A DNA stretch of 64,000 nt, from contig NZ_JDFG01000039.1 in assembly GCF_000565075.1 (NCBI RefSeq), positions 62,001-126,000 on the forward strand. The letters run 5' to 3'. The notes under the pieces were generated by a model. That model was not told where the DNA came from and ran no database searches. It worked only from the letters and a program-made list of their open reading frames with translations. The DNA is from Atopobium sp. BS2. Its GTDB lineage: Bacteria > Actinomycetota > Coriobacteriia > Coriobacteriales > Atopobiaceae. The stretch's first letter is position 1; each line of letters opens with the position of its first letter. A program made the position numbers and the translations under genes. Positions 15,661 to 25,301 of the stretch are shown one piece after another.

Positions 15661-18525
15661 ATGGAAAAAGCAGGTGGACTAAGGCGTAATACAGAGCTCT
15701 TCTTACTATTTGTAGGAGCAATCCCTGTATTTCTGCTGTACGCCATGTACATGATTACTGCTCGCTCAACGCTCAGCCTTGAGACAATGGCCGTTCCTAT
15801 TGGTCTCTTTGCAGCATTTACCGTGGCTCACATTGCTATTAGGTTCCTTGCTCCCGCAGCAGACCCCGCCATTCTCCCCATTGTGTTTGTGCTCTCGGGA
15901 ATTGGCATCACCATGGTCACCAGACTTGCACCAAATCTTGCAGTCAACCAGACCATTTGGCTCTTTATCTCTGTTGTTGTGATGATTGTGGTACTGGCGG
16001 TCATTAGAAATCTTGACGCGTTAGCACGCTACAAATACTCCATTGGTATTCTCGGCGTCATACTGCTTCTTCTGCCAATTGTTATTGGCCAGGATCGCTA
16101 CGGCGCAAAACTCTGGATTTCTTTTGGCGCATTCACCTTCCAGCCTGGCGAGCTTGCAAAGATTGCCATTACGCTCTTCCTGGCATTTTATCTAGCACTG
16201 AATCGAGAAGCCCTATCGGTCTCCATGCGTTCTTTTGGACCTTTCCGCATTCCTCGCTTTAAAATGCTGCTTCCTCTGTTTGTCATGTGGGGCATCAGCC
16301 TGATTGTTGTTATTTTTGAACGCGACCTTGGTAGCGCTCTGCTCTTCTTCGTGTTCTTTGTCATCATGCTCTATGTAGCAACAGGTCGCGCAAGCTACGT
16401 TTTTGTCAGTATTGCGCTCTTGGCCATTGGCGGCGTGGTGCTTTATCACTTCTTTGGTCACGTTCAGACTCGTGTCAACATTTGGCTTAACCCCTTCAAA
16501 GATCCCGCTGGAGACGGCTACCAAATTGTCCAGTCCCTCTATTCCATCGCAGATGGAGGCCTTGCTGGCACCGGAATTGATAAGGGAATGCCTACGCTTA
16601 TCCCTATTGTTGAGTCTGACTTTATTTTCTCGGCCATTGCTGAGGAGCTGGGACTCTTTGGCGGAGCGGCAATTATTACCCTGTTCCTGCTCCTTACTGT
16701 GCGCGGTCTTGCAACAGCTGCTCGTGCAAAGTCCGATTCATCTGCTTTTGCAGCTGCTGGTCTTACCAGTGTTTTGGCGTTCCAAACCTTCCTCATTGTT
16801 GCAGGCGTTACTAAGCTCATGCCTCTAACCGGCGTTACCCTGCCCTTTATGAGTCAGGGCGGTAGCTCTCTTCTTTCCAGCTTTATCATTATTGCTCTGC
16901 TGCTCAGGGCAGGTGACGAGGGAACTGGTCGCGAGACAGAGCTTGAACCAAGCAAGAAAACACTTGACTCCCAGAGGCTTGAAATTTCTTCTGGTGGAGC
17001 TCACGCCTCTTCCGTTTTGCATGGCAGCCACATCCGTGGAGGCTTTGGCCTGCAGTCTGAGGAATCCGGTGTTCTGGGACGTGTTGCTCTTGGAAAACGT
17101 CTGACCAATTTGGTTACCGTATTTACCCTCTTCTTCACCGTTCTTCTCGGCAACTTGACCTTCTTGATGGTCATTGACGCACCTAGACTTCAGGCGCTCC
17201 CTACCAACAACCACACTATTGCTAAGAGCGCATATGTTCAGCGCGGCGCCATCATGACTTCTGACGGCGTCACTCTGGCAGAGAGCGTCAAGCAAGACGA
17301 CGGCACCTACGTGCGCAACTATCCACACGACGGCATGGCTTCTCACACCGTTGGCTACATCTCTACCCAGTACGGAACTGCAGGTATCGAGTCCTCCATG
17401 AACGAGACGCTCACCGGACACGCAGATCATTCCGACTGGAGAAGCGCTCTGTACTCGATGGCAGGCGTTAATACCGCTGGTTCAAGCGTTGTTTTGACCA
17501 TCAATTCCCAGATGCAGGCTGTAGCAGAAGCTGCACTCCAGGGATATTCCGGCTCCATTGTTGTTATGGATCCAGCCACCGGAGCCGTGCTTGCAAAGGC
17601 TTCAAGCCCTTCATACACCCACGCTGATCTGGGCACTGTTATTGAGTCTGGTACCGGCAGTCAGCTGGTTGACAGAACTACCCAGGCGCTCTACTCCCCA
17701 GGTTCGTCGTTTAAAACCATTACGCTTTCTGCTGGAATTGACACACATACCACCACGCTGGACACCACCTATTCAGCTCCAGGAACTATGGAGCTTGGCG
17801 GTGGAACCATCCACAACTACGCCAACGAGGACATGGGCACTATTCCTCTGCGTGAGGCATTTGCTCGCTCTTCTAACACGGCGTTGGCGCAGCTTGGCGT
17901 AGCACTTGGCGCAGACAACCTGGTCAGCTATGCACGTGCCTTTGGTTATGGCACAGCGCTTGGCCAGGACTTCTCCACTACACCATCGCTGATGCCAAAT
18001 CCTGCCGAGATGACCACCTGGGAGCTTGGTTGGGCGTCTTGCGGCCTTCCTGTTGGAGAGCATGCAAGCCCTGCAGGTCCTCAGACTACCGTCATGCAAA
18101 ACGCTGTTGTTGCGGCTGCAATTGCTAACGGCGGCGTGGTCATGAACCCTTACATCGTTGATCGCGTTCTCTCGCCAGAGGGAGCTGTTGTTTCTACAAC
18201 GTCACCAAAATCGCTCGGACAGGCAGTGTCTGCGGATACCGCCGCGCAGGTCCGAGAGGCAATGTTGGGCGTTGTTGAATCTGGCACTGGTATGGGAGCT
18301 CGCGTTCCGGGCGTCAAGATTGCAGGAAAAACAGGTACGGCAGACGTCGAGAACGGCAACTTTAACTCGTTCTTCATCGGTTTTGCGCCTTACGACCATC
18401 CAACCCTTGTTGTTTCTGTTGTCATCGAAGGCAACGGTGAGAACGTTTTAGGTTACGGTGCTCAAGTTGGCGGACGTGTTCTTGCGCAGTGCCTGAACAT
18501 CCAGGCTTTGGGAGCTGCTTCGTAG
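15661..18525 (+). CDS. Natural fusion of SEDS glycosyltransferase (FtsW/RodA) and class B penicillin-binding protein
   Basis: One 954-residue uninterrupted frame contains both halves of a peptidoglycan synthase. Residues about 10-425 are a SEDS polymerase with roughly ten helices, including [12 protein letters not shown] and the [19 protein letters not shown] loop that carries the family's essential Asp. After a linker of about 60 residues comes one more helix (about 485-505). Then follow a PBP dimerisation region ([17 protein letters not shown]) and a transpeptidase with SSFK near residue 681, SSN near 736 and KTG near 889. In most actinobacteria these are adjacent rodA and pbpA genes. It begins 2 nt after the phosphatase stop. 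Confidence 0.95.
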   Translation: MEKAGGLRRNTELFLLFVGAIPVFLLYAMYMITARSTLSLETMAVPIGLFAAFTVAHIAIRFLAPAADPAILPIVFVLSGIGITMVTRLAPNLAVNQTIWLFISVVVMIVVLAVIRNLDALARYKYSIGILGVILLLLPIVIGQDRYGAKLWISFGAFTFQPGELAKIAITLFLAFYLALNREALSVSMRSFGPFRIPRFKMLLPLFVMWGISLIVVIFERDLGSALLFFVFFVIMLYVATGRASYVFVSIALLAIGGVVLYHFFGHVQTRVNIWLNPFKDPAGDGYQIVQSLYSIADGGLAGTGIDKGMPTLIPIVESDFIFSAIAEELGLFGGAAIITLFLLLTVRGLATAARAKSDSSAFAAAGLTSVLAFQTFLIVAGVTKLMPLTGVTLPFMSQGGSSLLSSFIIIALLLRAGDEGTGRETELEPSKKTLDSQRLEISSGGAHASSVLHGSHIRGGFGLQSEESGVLGRVALGKRLTNLVTVFTLFFTVLLGNLTFLMVIDAPRLQALPTNNHTIAKSAYVQRGAIMTSDGVTLAESVKQDDGTYVRNYPHDGMASHTVGYISTQYGTAGIESSMNETLTGHADHSDWRSALYSMAGVNTAGSSVVLTINSQMQAVAEAALQGYSGSIVVMDPATGAVLAKASSPSYTHADLGTVIESGTGSQLVDRTTQALYSPGSSFKTITLSAGIDTHTTTLDTTYSAPGTMELGGGTIHNYANEDMGTIPLREAFARSSNTALAQLGVALGADNLVSYARAFGYGTALGQDFSTTPSLMPNPAEMTTWELGWASCGLPVGEHASPAGPQTTVMQNAVVAAAIANGGVVMNPYIVDRVLSPEGAVVSTTSPKSLGQAVSADTAAQVREAMLGVVESGTGMGARVPGVKIAGKTGTADVENGNFNSFFIGFAPYDHPTLVVSVVIEGNGENVLGYGAQVGGRVLAQCLNIQALGAAS

Positions 18526-18625
18526 CGCCTAAAACACCGCACGGTCTTCTCCCCAAGTAGTTGGGTGTGTTCTAAGATAGTAAGTGACGTGGCGAGAAAA
18601 TCGCACGCTTGATAGGAGTTGAGTT

Positions 18626-20551
18626 ATGCCAGGTAGAATGCTCAGTGGGCGTTACCAGGTTCAAGACAAAATTGGTACCGGTGGAATGGCCACCGTTTAC
18701 CGCGGACAGGACCAGGTTCTTGGTCGTACTGTTGCCATCAAGATGATGCTGCCGCAGTACGCAAACGATCCTTCCTTTGCTGCCCGCTTCAAGCAGGAGG
18801 CACAAGCCGCAGCGGCGCTCTCCAGTCCTTATATTGTCTCGATATACGACTGGGGTAAGGACGGCGAGTCCTACTACATTGTCATGGAGTATCTGCGCGG
18901 TACAGACCTTAAGAGTGGCATCCGCAAACATGGAGCCCTTGATTCCCGTAAGGTCGCTCAGATTGGCTCTCAGATTGCTCAGGCGCTCTCTGTAGCACAT
19001 CGTCACGACATCATTCACCGTGACATCAAGCCACAGAACATCATGGTCCAGCCAGATGGCAACATCAAGGTCATGGACTTTGGCATTGCTCGTGCAAAGA
19101 ACAGCAGTCTAACCACCGATAACTCTGTTCTTGGCACCGCCCATTACGTTTCTCCAGAGCAGAGTACGGGCAAGCCTTTGGGACCAACCACCGATATCTA
19201 TTCCCTAGGCATTGTCATGTACGAGGCTGCAACTGGCCGCGTTCCCTTTGTTGGTGACGACGCTATCAGCGTTGCTATGAAGCAGGTCAACGAGGCTCCT
19301 CAGCCACCATCGCTGATCAACCCCAACGTTGACCCCGCACTCGAGGCAATCATTCTTCGCTGTATGGAGAAAAACCCAGCTGACCGCTATCAGAGTGCTG
19401 ACGAGCTTGCTCGTGCGCTGCGCGATTTTATTGCTGGTCGCGCCACTATTCCAAGCAACACCACCGTGAGCCCCCGCATTGTGACGCCACCTCAGCCAAC
19501 TTCCAGGTTGGATCGTCGCGGCATCGACGGCTCCAACACCTACATTACGCGCGGTGGCGACACTGGTCGCTTGAACCGCGTCCATTCTCGCGAAGAGGCT
19601 GATGAGCTGGACAAGCGCGAGAATAAGCGTCACAAGCGCAACGTTATTCTCGGCGTTTTAGGCGCTTTGGTTGTCCTGGCTCTTGCGGGCTTTGCTATTG
19701 CACAGATGCTCGGCAACTCTTCCCAGCAGTATCTGGTTCCACAGTTTGTTGGTCAGACAAAAGACCAGGCTACTCAGGCACTAAATGCTTCTGATAGCCA
19801 CTTTAAGCTGGGAACTGTTACAGAAAGCTACAGTGATTCTGCTCCTGAAGGTCAGGTCATTGATCAGACACCAAGCGCTAACAAACAGGCTTCTGAAGGA
19901 ACCGCGGTTAACCTTGTCATTTCTAAGGGCGCTAAACCTGCTGCTGCAGTTAAGGTGCCTGATCTTACCAACAAGAGTCCATCAGAGGCTGAGTCTGCTC
20001 TTGCTGCTGTTGGCCTCAAAGCAAGAAATGGTGACTCGGTTGAGTCGGACGACGTAACCGTTGGTTATGTTGCAACACAGGAACCAGCCGCAGGTAGCGA
20101 TGCTAAAGCTGGCGACACCATCACCTATCACCTGTCTACTGGCAAGGGTAAGGCAGATGTTCCAGACGTCACCGAGATGACTGCCGAGCGTGCGTCCGAT
20201 GTTTTGAAAGATGCAGGCTTCAAGGTAGATACTCAGAAACAGCCTTCGTCGAGCGTTCCTGAGGGCCGTGTCATCTCCCAGTCTCCAGCTAACGGCAAGG
20301 CAGATAAGGGTTCCACGGTAACCATCGTTGTTTCTTCCGGTGCTCAGAGCGGATCTGTTCCAAACGTTGTTGGCAAGGACTTTGAAACCGCTCAGTCCAC
20401 GCTGGAAAACGCGGGCTTCCAGGTCAACACGGTTTGGGTCTACGATGATAACGTTGCAACTGGAAACGTAGTTGGTCAGACACCATCAAGCGCTGCAGCT
20501 GGCGCTACTATCACCATCCGCGTCTCTAGCGGACCTCGCCCATCAGCGTAA
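18626..20551 (+). CDS. pknB: Ser/Thr protein kinase PknB with four PASTA domains
   Basis: A 641-residue receptor kinase. The cytoplasmic kinase domain (about residues 10-270) has GTGGMATVYRG, VAIKMM, HRDIKPQN and DFGIA, and is a normal RD kinase. A transmembrane helix lies at about 339-362. Four extracellular PASTA repeats follow, each starting with a V-P-x-h motif (VPQFVGQ, VPDLTNK, VPDVTEM, VPNVVGK). PASTA domains bind muropeptides or lipid II and report on cell-wall synthesis. TAGGAG precedes the ATG. The 100-bp gap after the SEDS-PBP gene lacks an obvious terminator, so it may share the operon transcript. Confidence 0.96.
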   Translation: MPGRMLSGRYQVQDKIGTGGMATVYRGQDQVLGRTVAIKMMLPQYANDPSFAARFKQEAQAAAALSSPYIVSIYDWGKDGESYYIVMEYLRGTDLKSGIRKHGALDSRKVAQIGSQIAQALSVAHRHDIIHRDIKPQNIMVQPDGNIKVMDFGIARAKNSSLTTDNSVLGTAHYVSPEQSTGKPLGPTTDIYSLGIVMYEAATGRVPFVGDDAISVAMKQVNEAPQPPSLINPNVDPALEAIILRCMEKNPADRYQSADELARALRDFIAGRATIPSNTTVSPRIVTPPQPTSRLDRRGIDGSNTYITRGGDTGRLNRVHSREEADELDKRENKRHKRNVILGVLGALVVLALAGFAIAQMLGNSSQQYLVPQFVGQTKDQATQALNASDSHFKLGTVTESYSDSAPEGQVIDQTPSANKQASEGTAVNLVISKGAKPAAAVKVPDLTNKSPSEAESALAAVGLKARNGDSVESDDVTVGYVATQEPAAGSDAKAGDTITYHLSTGKGKADVPDVTEMTAERASDVLKDAGFKVDTQKQPSSSVPEGRVISQSPANGKADKGSTVTIVVSSGAQSGSVPNVVGKDFETAQSTLENAGFQVNTVWVYDDNVATGNVVGQTPSSAAAGATITIRVSSGPRPSA

Positions 20552-20589
20552 TCGCTGCGGCGTACAATGTGCTTAACCGGTACGTTCAG

Positions 20590-20622
20590 GCCCTGTAACC
20601 GAATGCGGTTGCAGGGCTTTTT
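20590..20622 (+). terminator. Terminator of the kinase/cell-wall operon
   Basis: A stem of about 12 bp (GCCCTGTAACCG / CGGTTGCAGGGC, one mismatch) is followed by TTTTT, 40 bp after the pknB stop. Confidence 0.9.
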
Positions 20623-20813
20623 GCTGCCACGGAAATAGTTCGACAGCGGCACGTGTCGTCGCCGGAACCGGTGACGCAAGCGCTTCAGCGCTGCGAGCGT
20701 TTTATTGCCGCGATTATCACGACTGTTTCCAGCAATAAAACATCTTCGAATGACCAAGGCTTACTTGCATCATTTTTCGGAATACGGCCGATCGGATCCA
20801 TTTGCTGATGGCC

Positions 20814-20946
20814 GAACACACCTATGTCGGATAATCTGTCAAAAAGACGTATACATGACGCTGAAAATAGCTAAGACATGCAGAATATCTTCATTAGGTG
20901 TGTAATATGCTCGCAATTGGACAGATTATCTGACATAGGTGTGTTC
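20814..20946. mobile_element. MITE-like element with 27-bp terminal inverted repeats
   Basis: Two 27-bp arms (20814-20840 and 20920-20946) begin GAACACACCTATGTC and end GATAATCTGTC, and match as an inverted repeat with one mismatch. They flank a 79-bp A+T-rich core without coding capacity. Size and structure fit a non-autonomous transposable element or a very large hairpin. I do not recognise the parent family. Confidence 0.6.
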
Positions 20947-21190
20947 CATAGATACGGAATTTACCTATAGTTAAATTTCTTATATATATCTATTCATTAT
21001 TCAGCATATTAATTGAAGTTTATGCATAGAAATGTATATCAGGTATTGAGGCTCTCTAAATGTCAGACATTGAGCCCAGATGTCCGGTTATCTTGATTAA
21101 AAGCCAGTCGATTCTTCAGCGGGGCGCGGCTAAGCTGCACTTTTTGTGCACCAAACCTAAGAAGCCGACGCTGACACGCCGTAACAAAGA

Positions 21191-21217
21191 AAACCGGCAG
21201 CACGAAGCCGCCGGTTT
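21191..21217 (-). terminator. Terminator of tRNA-Arg(CCT)
   Basis: The stem AAACCGGC/GCCGGTTT, read on the minus strand, is followed by TCTTTGTT, directly after the tRNA 3' end. Confidence 0.7.
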
Positions 21218-21225
21218 GAAATCAA

Positions 21226-21301
21226 TGGTGCCCCCGGGCCGATTCGAACGGCCGACACCCGCTTTAGGAGAGCGGTGCTCTATCCCCTGAGCTACGAAGG
21301 C
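21226..21301 (-). tRNA. tRNA-Arg(CCT)
   Basis: A 76-nt cloverleaf with acceptor GCCTTCG/CGGGGGC (two G-T pairs), anticodon CCT in loop CTCCTAA, T-loop CGTTCGAATCG and encoded CCA. Confidence 0.94.
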
Positions 21302-21378
21302 ATGTGGGATATTCTACTCACGTAGGCTCGCGTACGCAAATCTCACCAAGGCTTGCGGCGCCGGCAGCAGAGCCGCTG

Positions 21379-22005
21379 CTACTTGCGACGAGCCTTGCGC
21401 TCGGCCCTCTTTCTGTCGTACTCAGCCTGACGCTCGAGGTAGAAATCGTTGAGCTTCTTATCGGTCATGCCAGCAACCTTAGCCTCGATCTTCTTGCGAA
21501 GAGGACGCATCTTAAAGAAGCTGTAGACAACCGAGCCAAAGATGCAGAAGTAAGCAAAGACCAGCATGATGGCAGAAATCATACCAACGCCGGTGTTCAG
21601 GTCCCTGGACTCAGGAACCATATACGAAAGCACCAGTGTAATGATGGTTGCAACAAAGCCAAGACCTAGGAAGACCCACCAAACGCGCTCGGCACGATGA
21701 TAGTCTGGATCCGCGCGCAGCATAGCCTCAAATCCACGGCTGCGAATATCCTCGCGCTCGCGCTGGCGAGCACGTGCAGCACGCTTCTCCTCTTTGCTCT
21801 TTGGAGCGCTGGAGCCAGAGCCAGAGCCACTCACACGTACAGATGCAGCTGCCTCTCGTACTGGTTTAGCAGTAGCAGCAGATTTGCGACCAAAAGCGGA
21901 ATACGAAGGACGCTCAGTCTCCTCAGAGGTTTCTTTCTTTGAAAGGCTTGCGGTGGCCTCACGCGCTTCTTTGGTTGCGCCTGTAATGGTGTCACGCAGT
22001 GACAT
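21379..22005 (-). CDS. Hypothetical two-helix membrane protein
   Basis: This 208-residue protein has a Ser/Ala/Lys/Glu-rich disordered N-terminal half and a basic patch (KEEKRAARARQREREDIRSR). Two transmembrane helices follow (about residues 107-127, VWWVFLGLGFVATIITLVLS, and 137-160), and the tail is very basic (RKRAERKARRK). The charged ends suggest cytoplasmic termini, possibly nucleic-acid or lipid-associated. No known domain is recognised. Its start overlaps the purC end by 14 nt, implying cotranscription. Confidence 0.8.
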   Translation of the reverse strand: MSLRDTITGATKEAREATASLSKKETSEETERPSYSAFGRKSAATAKPVREAAASVRVSGSGSGSSAPKSKEEKRAARARQREREDIRSRGFEAMLRADPDYHRAERVWWVFLGLGFVATIITLVLSYMVPESRDLNTGVGMISAIMLVFAYFCIFGSVVYSFFKMRPLRKKIEAKVAGMTDKKLNDFYLERQAEYDRKRAERKARRK

Positions 22006-22888
22006 TGGTCTCCTTCAGTGGTACAAACTCAGTTCCCGTAATAATCTGGAATGCCGTACGATAACGCTCGGACGTACCCTCAATAACCTCTTCTGGAAGA
22101 TGAGGTGGCTCTCCTTGCATGTCCCAGTGGGCTTTCAGCCAATCGCGTACATACTGTTTGTCGTAGCTTGGCTGAACATGTCCCTCAGAATAACCCTCAG
22201 CAGGCCAAAAACGACTTGAATCGGGTGTAAGGCACTCATCAATAAGTGTAAGTTTTCCGTCGATAAAACCAAACTCAAATTTGGTATCCGCAATAATAAT
22301 TCCACGAGTTGCAGCATATTCTGCAGCAGCCTTATAAATTGCAAGCGAGGCTTCCTTCAGCTGAGTAGCAACATCCTCACCAACAATCTCGCAGCAACGC
22401 TCAAACGAGATATTCTCGTCATGATCGCCAAGCTCAGCCTTAGTGGAAGGAGTAAAGATGGGCTCAGGAAGTTTAGATGCCTCAGTCAGACCATCAGGCA
22501 GCTTAATGCCGCAGACGGTACCGTCCTGGTCATAGGTCTTTTTGCCAGAACCAGTAAGATAACCACGGACAATGCACTCAATTGGCACGGTCTGTGCTTT
22601 CTTTACCAGCATTGCGCGACCAGCAAGATACTCAGTGTAATCTGCAAACTGCTCAGGAGTCTGATCTGGCAGAACAGAAATCATGTGGTTAGGCAGAAGG
22701 TCCTTGAAGCGATTAAACCAGAAAGCGCTGATACGTGTCAGAATTTCTCCCTTAAAAGGAATCTCGTCAGGAAGAATAAAGTCAAAAGCACTAATGCGAT
22801 CGCTCGCAACCATCAAAAGTTTGTCGCCACAATCGTAGATATCGCGAACCTTACCGTGCGAATCGGGACGAAGCTCAGCTCCAGCCAC
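21992..22888 (-). CDS. purC: SAICAR synthetase
   Basis: PurC ligates aspartate to CAIR in purine synthesis. The 298-residue chain has the SAICAR motifs HGKVRDIYD, SDRISAFDFILPDEIPFKG and LIDECLTPDSSRFWP. I chose GTG 22888 because GAGGT lies about 5 nt upstream; a TTG seven codons earlier has no signal. The family range is 235-300 residues. The gene is followed on the same transcript by the two-helix membrane protein. Confidence 0.95.
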   Translation of the reverse strand: MAGAELRPDSHGKVRDIYDCGDKLLMVASDRISAFDFILPDEIPFKGEILTRISAFWFNRFKDLLPNHMISVLPDQTPEQFADYTEYLAGRAMLVKKAQTVPIECIVRGYLTGSGKKTYDQDGTVCGIKLPDGLTEASKLPEPIFTPSTKAELGDHDENISFERCCEIVGEDVATQLKEASLAIYKAAAEYAATRGIIIADTKFEFGFIDGKLTLIDECLTPDSSRFWPAEGYSEGHVQPSYDKQYVRDWLKAHWDMQGEPPHLPEEVIEGTSERYRTAFQIITGTEFVPLKETNVTA

Positions 22889-22963
22889 AATGACCTCACT
22901 TCTGCGCAAAGCGCGTTGTATTGCAGGACTTTTGATTGTACGGCAAAATGTCCAAAAATCGAC

Positions 22964-24469
22964 CTACAACAAAGTATCTGTTACAGAGATATTATTTTGG
23001 GCAAGCAGAGGAAGGTGCAGCGAGAAGGTCGTGCCCTTTCCAAGCTCGGATTCTACCGAGATAGTGCCGTTATGACGGTCCATAATCTCTTTTGTAATTG
23101 CCAAACCTACACCAAGACCACCTGAAGCGCGCTCGCGGCTTTCTTCAGCGCGCCAGAATCGCGAGAAGGTCTGTGGAATGTCCTCAGGAGCAATTCCCAT
23201 ACCATCATCAGTCACGGAGATAACCGCATCGGTATTATCAATCGATACGGTTATGGCTACATGGCCTCCATCATTGGTGTAGCGGATAGCGTTGCTCAGC
23301 AAATTGGTCAGGGCTTCTCGAATCATGTCCGAATCAATATCAACAAAACAATTACCCTCGGGTGTCTTATCCACAAAGGTCAACGTGCGGTTATTCTCCT
23401 TAAAGAGTGTTTCTTGTACCGCAACGAGACTCGCCACCATAGCCACAACATTGACGCTTTCTGGGTTGAACTTTGTCTTTCCATTCTCAAGCCTTGAGAG
23501 GTGGAGCATGGCGTCTACCAGGCGAGAAAGACGTCTACTCTCAGACACAATGTTTTCCAAGCGCTCTTCATCTGCGGGTAAGATACCGTCTTGGATTGCT
23601 TCAACGGTGGCCATGATAGCCATAAGTGGAGTTCTGAGCTCATGTGCAACGTCACTGGTCAGACGGCGTTCAAGCTTAATGTCTCTTTCGAGTGAAGACG
23701 CCATATCGTCGAAGGTTTCTCCCAGACGCCCCAGTTCATTCTCGCCACGGATGCCTGAACGAGCCGCAAGATTGCCGCTTCTGATCTGAACAGCTGTCTC
23801 GGTAATACGACGCACCGGCTTGGTAAGCGAACGTGAAGCCAAAATACCAATCAGTCCAGAAAGCGAAATTGCAATGGCTGCAGCAAGACTAATTGCCTGG
23901 TAAGAACCATTACGGAACGCAATGTCTCGCTGGGTCAGAAACGGCTCAGAACCAAACGTCCAAATTCTAATGCTGCCCACAGGCTCACCTTGCAGGTTTT
24001 GGACAACTGCATAAACCACGGCGTCACCCGTCTGAGGGCCAGATAATGCACTATTTCCACCAGGTCGGCGAGCATTTGGTGCCGAGTCGTCATACAGAAC
24101 CACGCCAGAAACATCTAAGACCTGGATACCAATATCGGAATTGGTTGCAGAGGCCTGACGTGCAATAGAGAGAACGTCGGCATTCCAGCCTTCTGCGCGC
24201 GCGTACGCCTGAGACATATTGAGCGCGGTAGTATCAACGGTGTTTTGTAGGTTCTCCCTGGTATAAGCAGTAAAGCGACTCTCCCACACAATACCCAAGA
24301 CAGAAATAAGCACCAAAACCGTCATGACCGCAGTCAGCGCAAAGAACGCCGCCATGCGGGTGGTAAAGCTTTGAGTGCCCACGGGATCGGGCTTAATAGT
24401 TTTATAAGAACCCTCAGTTTCCGGAGGGTTCTTAAGAGAATTTGAGTGATGTTTCTTGAAGAGCGCCAA
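22964..24469 (-). CDS. Membrane sensor histidine kinase
   Basis: A 501-residue kinase. It has a first transmembrane helix at about residues 40-62, an extracytoplasmic sensor of about 130 residues, a second helix at about 193-213 and HAMP (RSLTKPVRRITETAVQI). The HisKA domain carries DVAHELRTPLMAI, with the phospho-accepting His near residue 276. The HATPase domain has N-box NLLSNAIRYT, DDGMGIAPEDI, FWRAEESR and GGLGVGLAI. The start appears to be TTG 24469, 11 nt after the response-regulator stop, so the two are coupled. The stimulus is unknown; the nearby Tat lipoprotein is a possible partner. Confidence 0.93.
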   Translation of the reverse strand: MALFKKHHSNSLKNPPETEGSYKTIKPDPVGTQSFTTRMAAFFALTAVMTVLVLISVLGIVWESRFTAYTRENLQNTVDTTALNMSQAYARAEGWNADVLSIARQASATNSDIGIQVLDVSGVVLYDDSAPNARRPGGNSALSGPQTGDAVVYAVVQNLQGEPVGSIRIWTFGSEPFLTQRDIAFRNGSYQAISLAAAIAISLSGLIGILASRSLTKPVRRITETAVQIRSGNLAARSGIRGENELGRLGETFDDMASSLERDIKLERRLTSDVAHELRTPLMAIMATVEAIQDGILPADEERLENIVSESRRLSRLVDAMLHLSRLENGKTKFNPESVNVVAMVASLVAVQETLFKENNRTLTFVDKTPEGNCFVDIDSDMIREALTNLLSNAIRYTNDGGHVAITVSIDNTDAVISVTDDGMGIAPEDIPQTFSRFWRAEESRERASGGLGVGLAITKEIMDRHNGTISVESELGKGTTFSLHLPLLAQNNISVTDTLL

Positions 24470-24480
24470 AGCTCTAAAGC

Positions 24481-25194
24481 TTAGGACTCGTGGCTAGCGT
24501 TGCCAGCCTCAAAGCGATAGCCAACACCGTGAACGGTGAACAGCCAGCGAGGATTACGAGGATCATCGCCGAGCTTTGCGCGCAAGTTCTTGACGTGCGA
24601 ATCAATAGTACGCTCATAGCCCTCAAAGTCATAACCCAGGACCTTCTCGACAAGCTCCATACGTGTGTACACGCGACCAGGATAGCGAGCAAGGGTGGTG
24701 AGCAGCTTAAACTCTGAAGCGGTCAGGTCAACTTCCTCGTTGTTGATGAGAATCTTGTGACCAGAAATATCAATAGTAAGAGTGCCGTAATCAAGCACGT
24801 CAACAGCAGTATCTGGCTCAGAATACGTGCGGCGGAACAATGCGCGAACGCGTGCCACCAGCTCGCGCGGCGAGAAAGGCTTAACAAGATAGTCATCAGC
24901 ACCAAGCTCAAGACCAATAATTCTGTCTTCTACCTCACCTTTTGCGGTAAGCATGATGATAGGCACGTTAGAGGTATCTCTAATTGCACGGCAAACGCGC
25001 TCTCCAGAAAGTTTTGGGAGCATAAGATCGAGAATCACCAGGTCAAATGCGTGCTTTTCAAACTCTTCAACTGCACTTTGACCGTCGCCAACGCCCTTAA
25101 CAACGTAATTTTCGCGCTCAAGATATGCTGAGACGGCGTCACGGATGACTTTCTCATCTTCGACAATCAGAATTTTCTTCTCGTCGGAAGCCAT
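24481..25194 (-). CDS. OmpR/PhoB-family response regulator
   Basis: A 237-residue protein. The receiver domain has acidic residues in VEDEK, the phospho-acceptor in LVILDLMLP and the lysine in LVKPF. It is followed by a winged-helix domain (TASEFKLLTTLARYPGRVYTRMEL, then RTIDSHVKNLRAKLGDDPRNPRWLFTVHGVGYRF). I chose ATG 25194 because AAGGGGAG lies upstream; an in-frame ATG nine codons earlier is less likely. Direct repeats at 25284-25301 could be its own operator. Confidence 0.95.
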   Translation of the reverse strand: MASDEKKILIVEDEKVIRDAVSAYLERENYVVKGVGDGQSAVEEFEKHAFDLVILDLMLPKLSGERVCRAIRDTSNVPIIMLTAKGEVEDRIIGLELGADDYLVKPFSPRELVARVRALFRRTYSEPDTAVDVLDYGTLTIDISGHKILINNEEVDLTASEFKLLTTLARYPGRVYTRMELVEKVLGYDFEGYERTIDSHVKNLRAKLGDDPRNPRWLFTVHGVGYRFEAGNASHES

Positions 25195-25283
25195 TGTCTC
25201 CCCTTTTCTTTTGCCCTGCATGTATGTGCGTATGGCACATTACGATTATTCATTAATTATTTGTATTCATTCTATCTCTATAC

Positions 25284-25301
25284 CTACAAATAATCTACAA
25301 A
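25284..25301 (-). promoter_or_regulatory. Direct repeats upstream of response regulator
   Basis: CTACAAA occurs twice with an 11-bp period (25284-25290 and 25295-25301), read on the minus strand as TTTGTAG repeats about 90-110 bp before the regulator start. Eleven-base direct repeats are the typical binding arrangement of OmpR/PhoB-type regulators, so autoregulation is plausible. Confidence 0.4.

Larger units (their letters stand above)
20623..21225. other. Gene-free region between pknB and tRNA-Arg(CCT)
   Basis: About 600 bp without a supportable gene. It contains an inverted pair GTTTTATTGC/GCAATAAAAC (about 20698-20740), the MITE-like element at 20814-20946, an A+T-rich stretch (20950-21060) and the tRNA-Arg terminator. 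The 76-codon frame starting at 21060 runs into the tRNA and is rejected. The region lies on the 3' side of a tRNA gene, a common place for remnants of integrated elements, but no integrase or duplicated tRNA end is visible. Confidence 0.6.

Noticed and set aside
21060-21290. 76-codon frame before tRNA-Arg(CCT)
   Set aside because: It runs into the tRNA gene. The tail VPPGRFERPTPALGERCSIP is a typical translated tRNA sequence.
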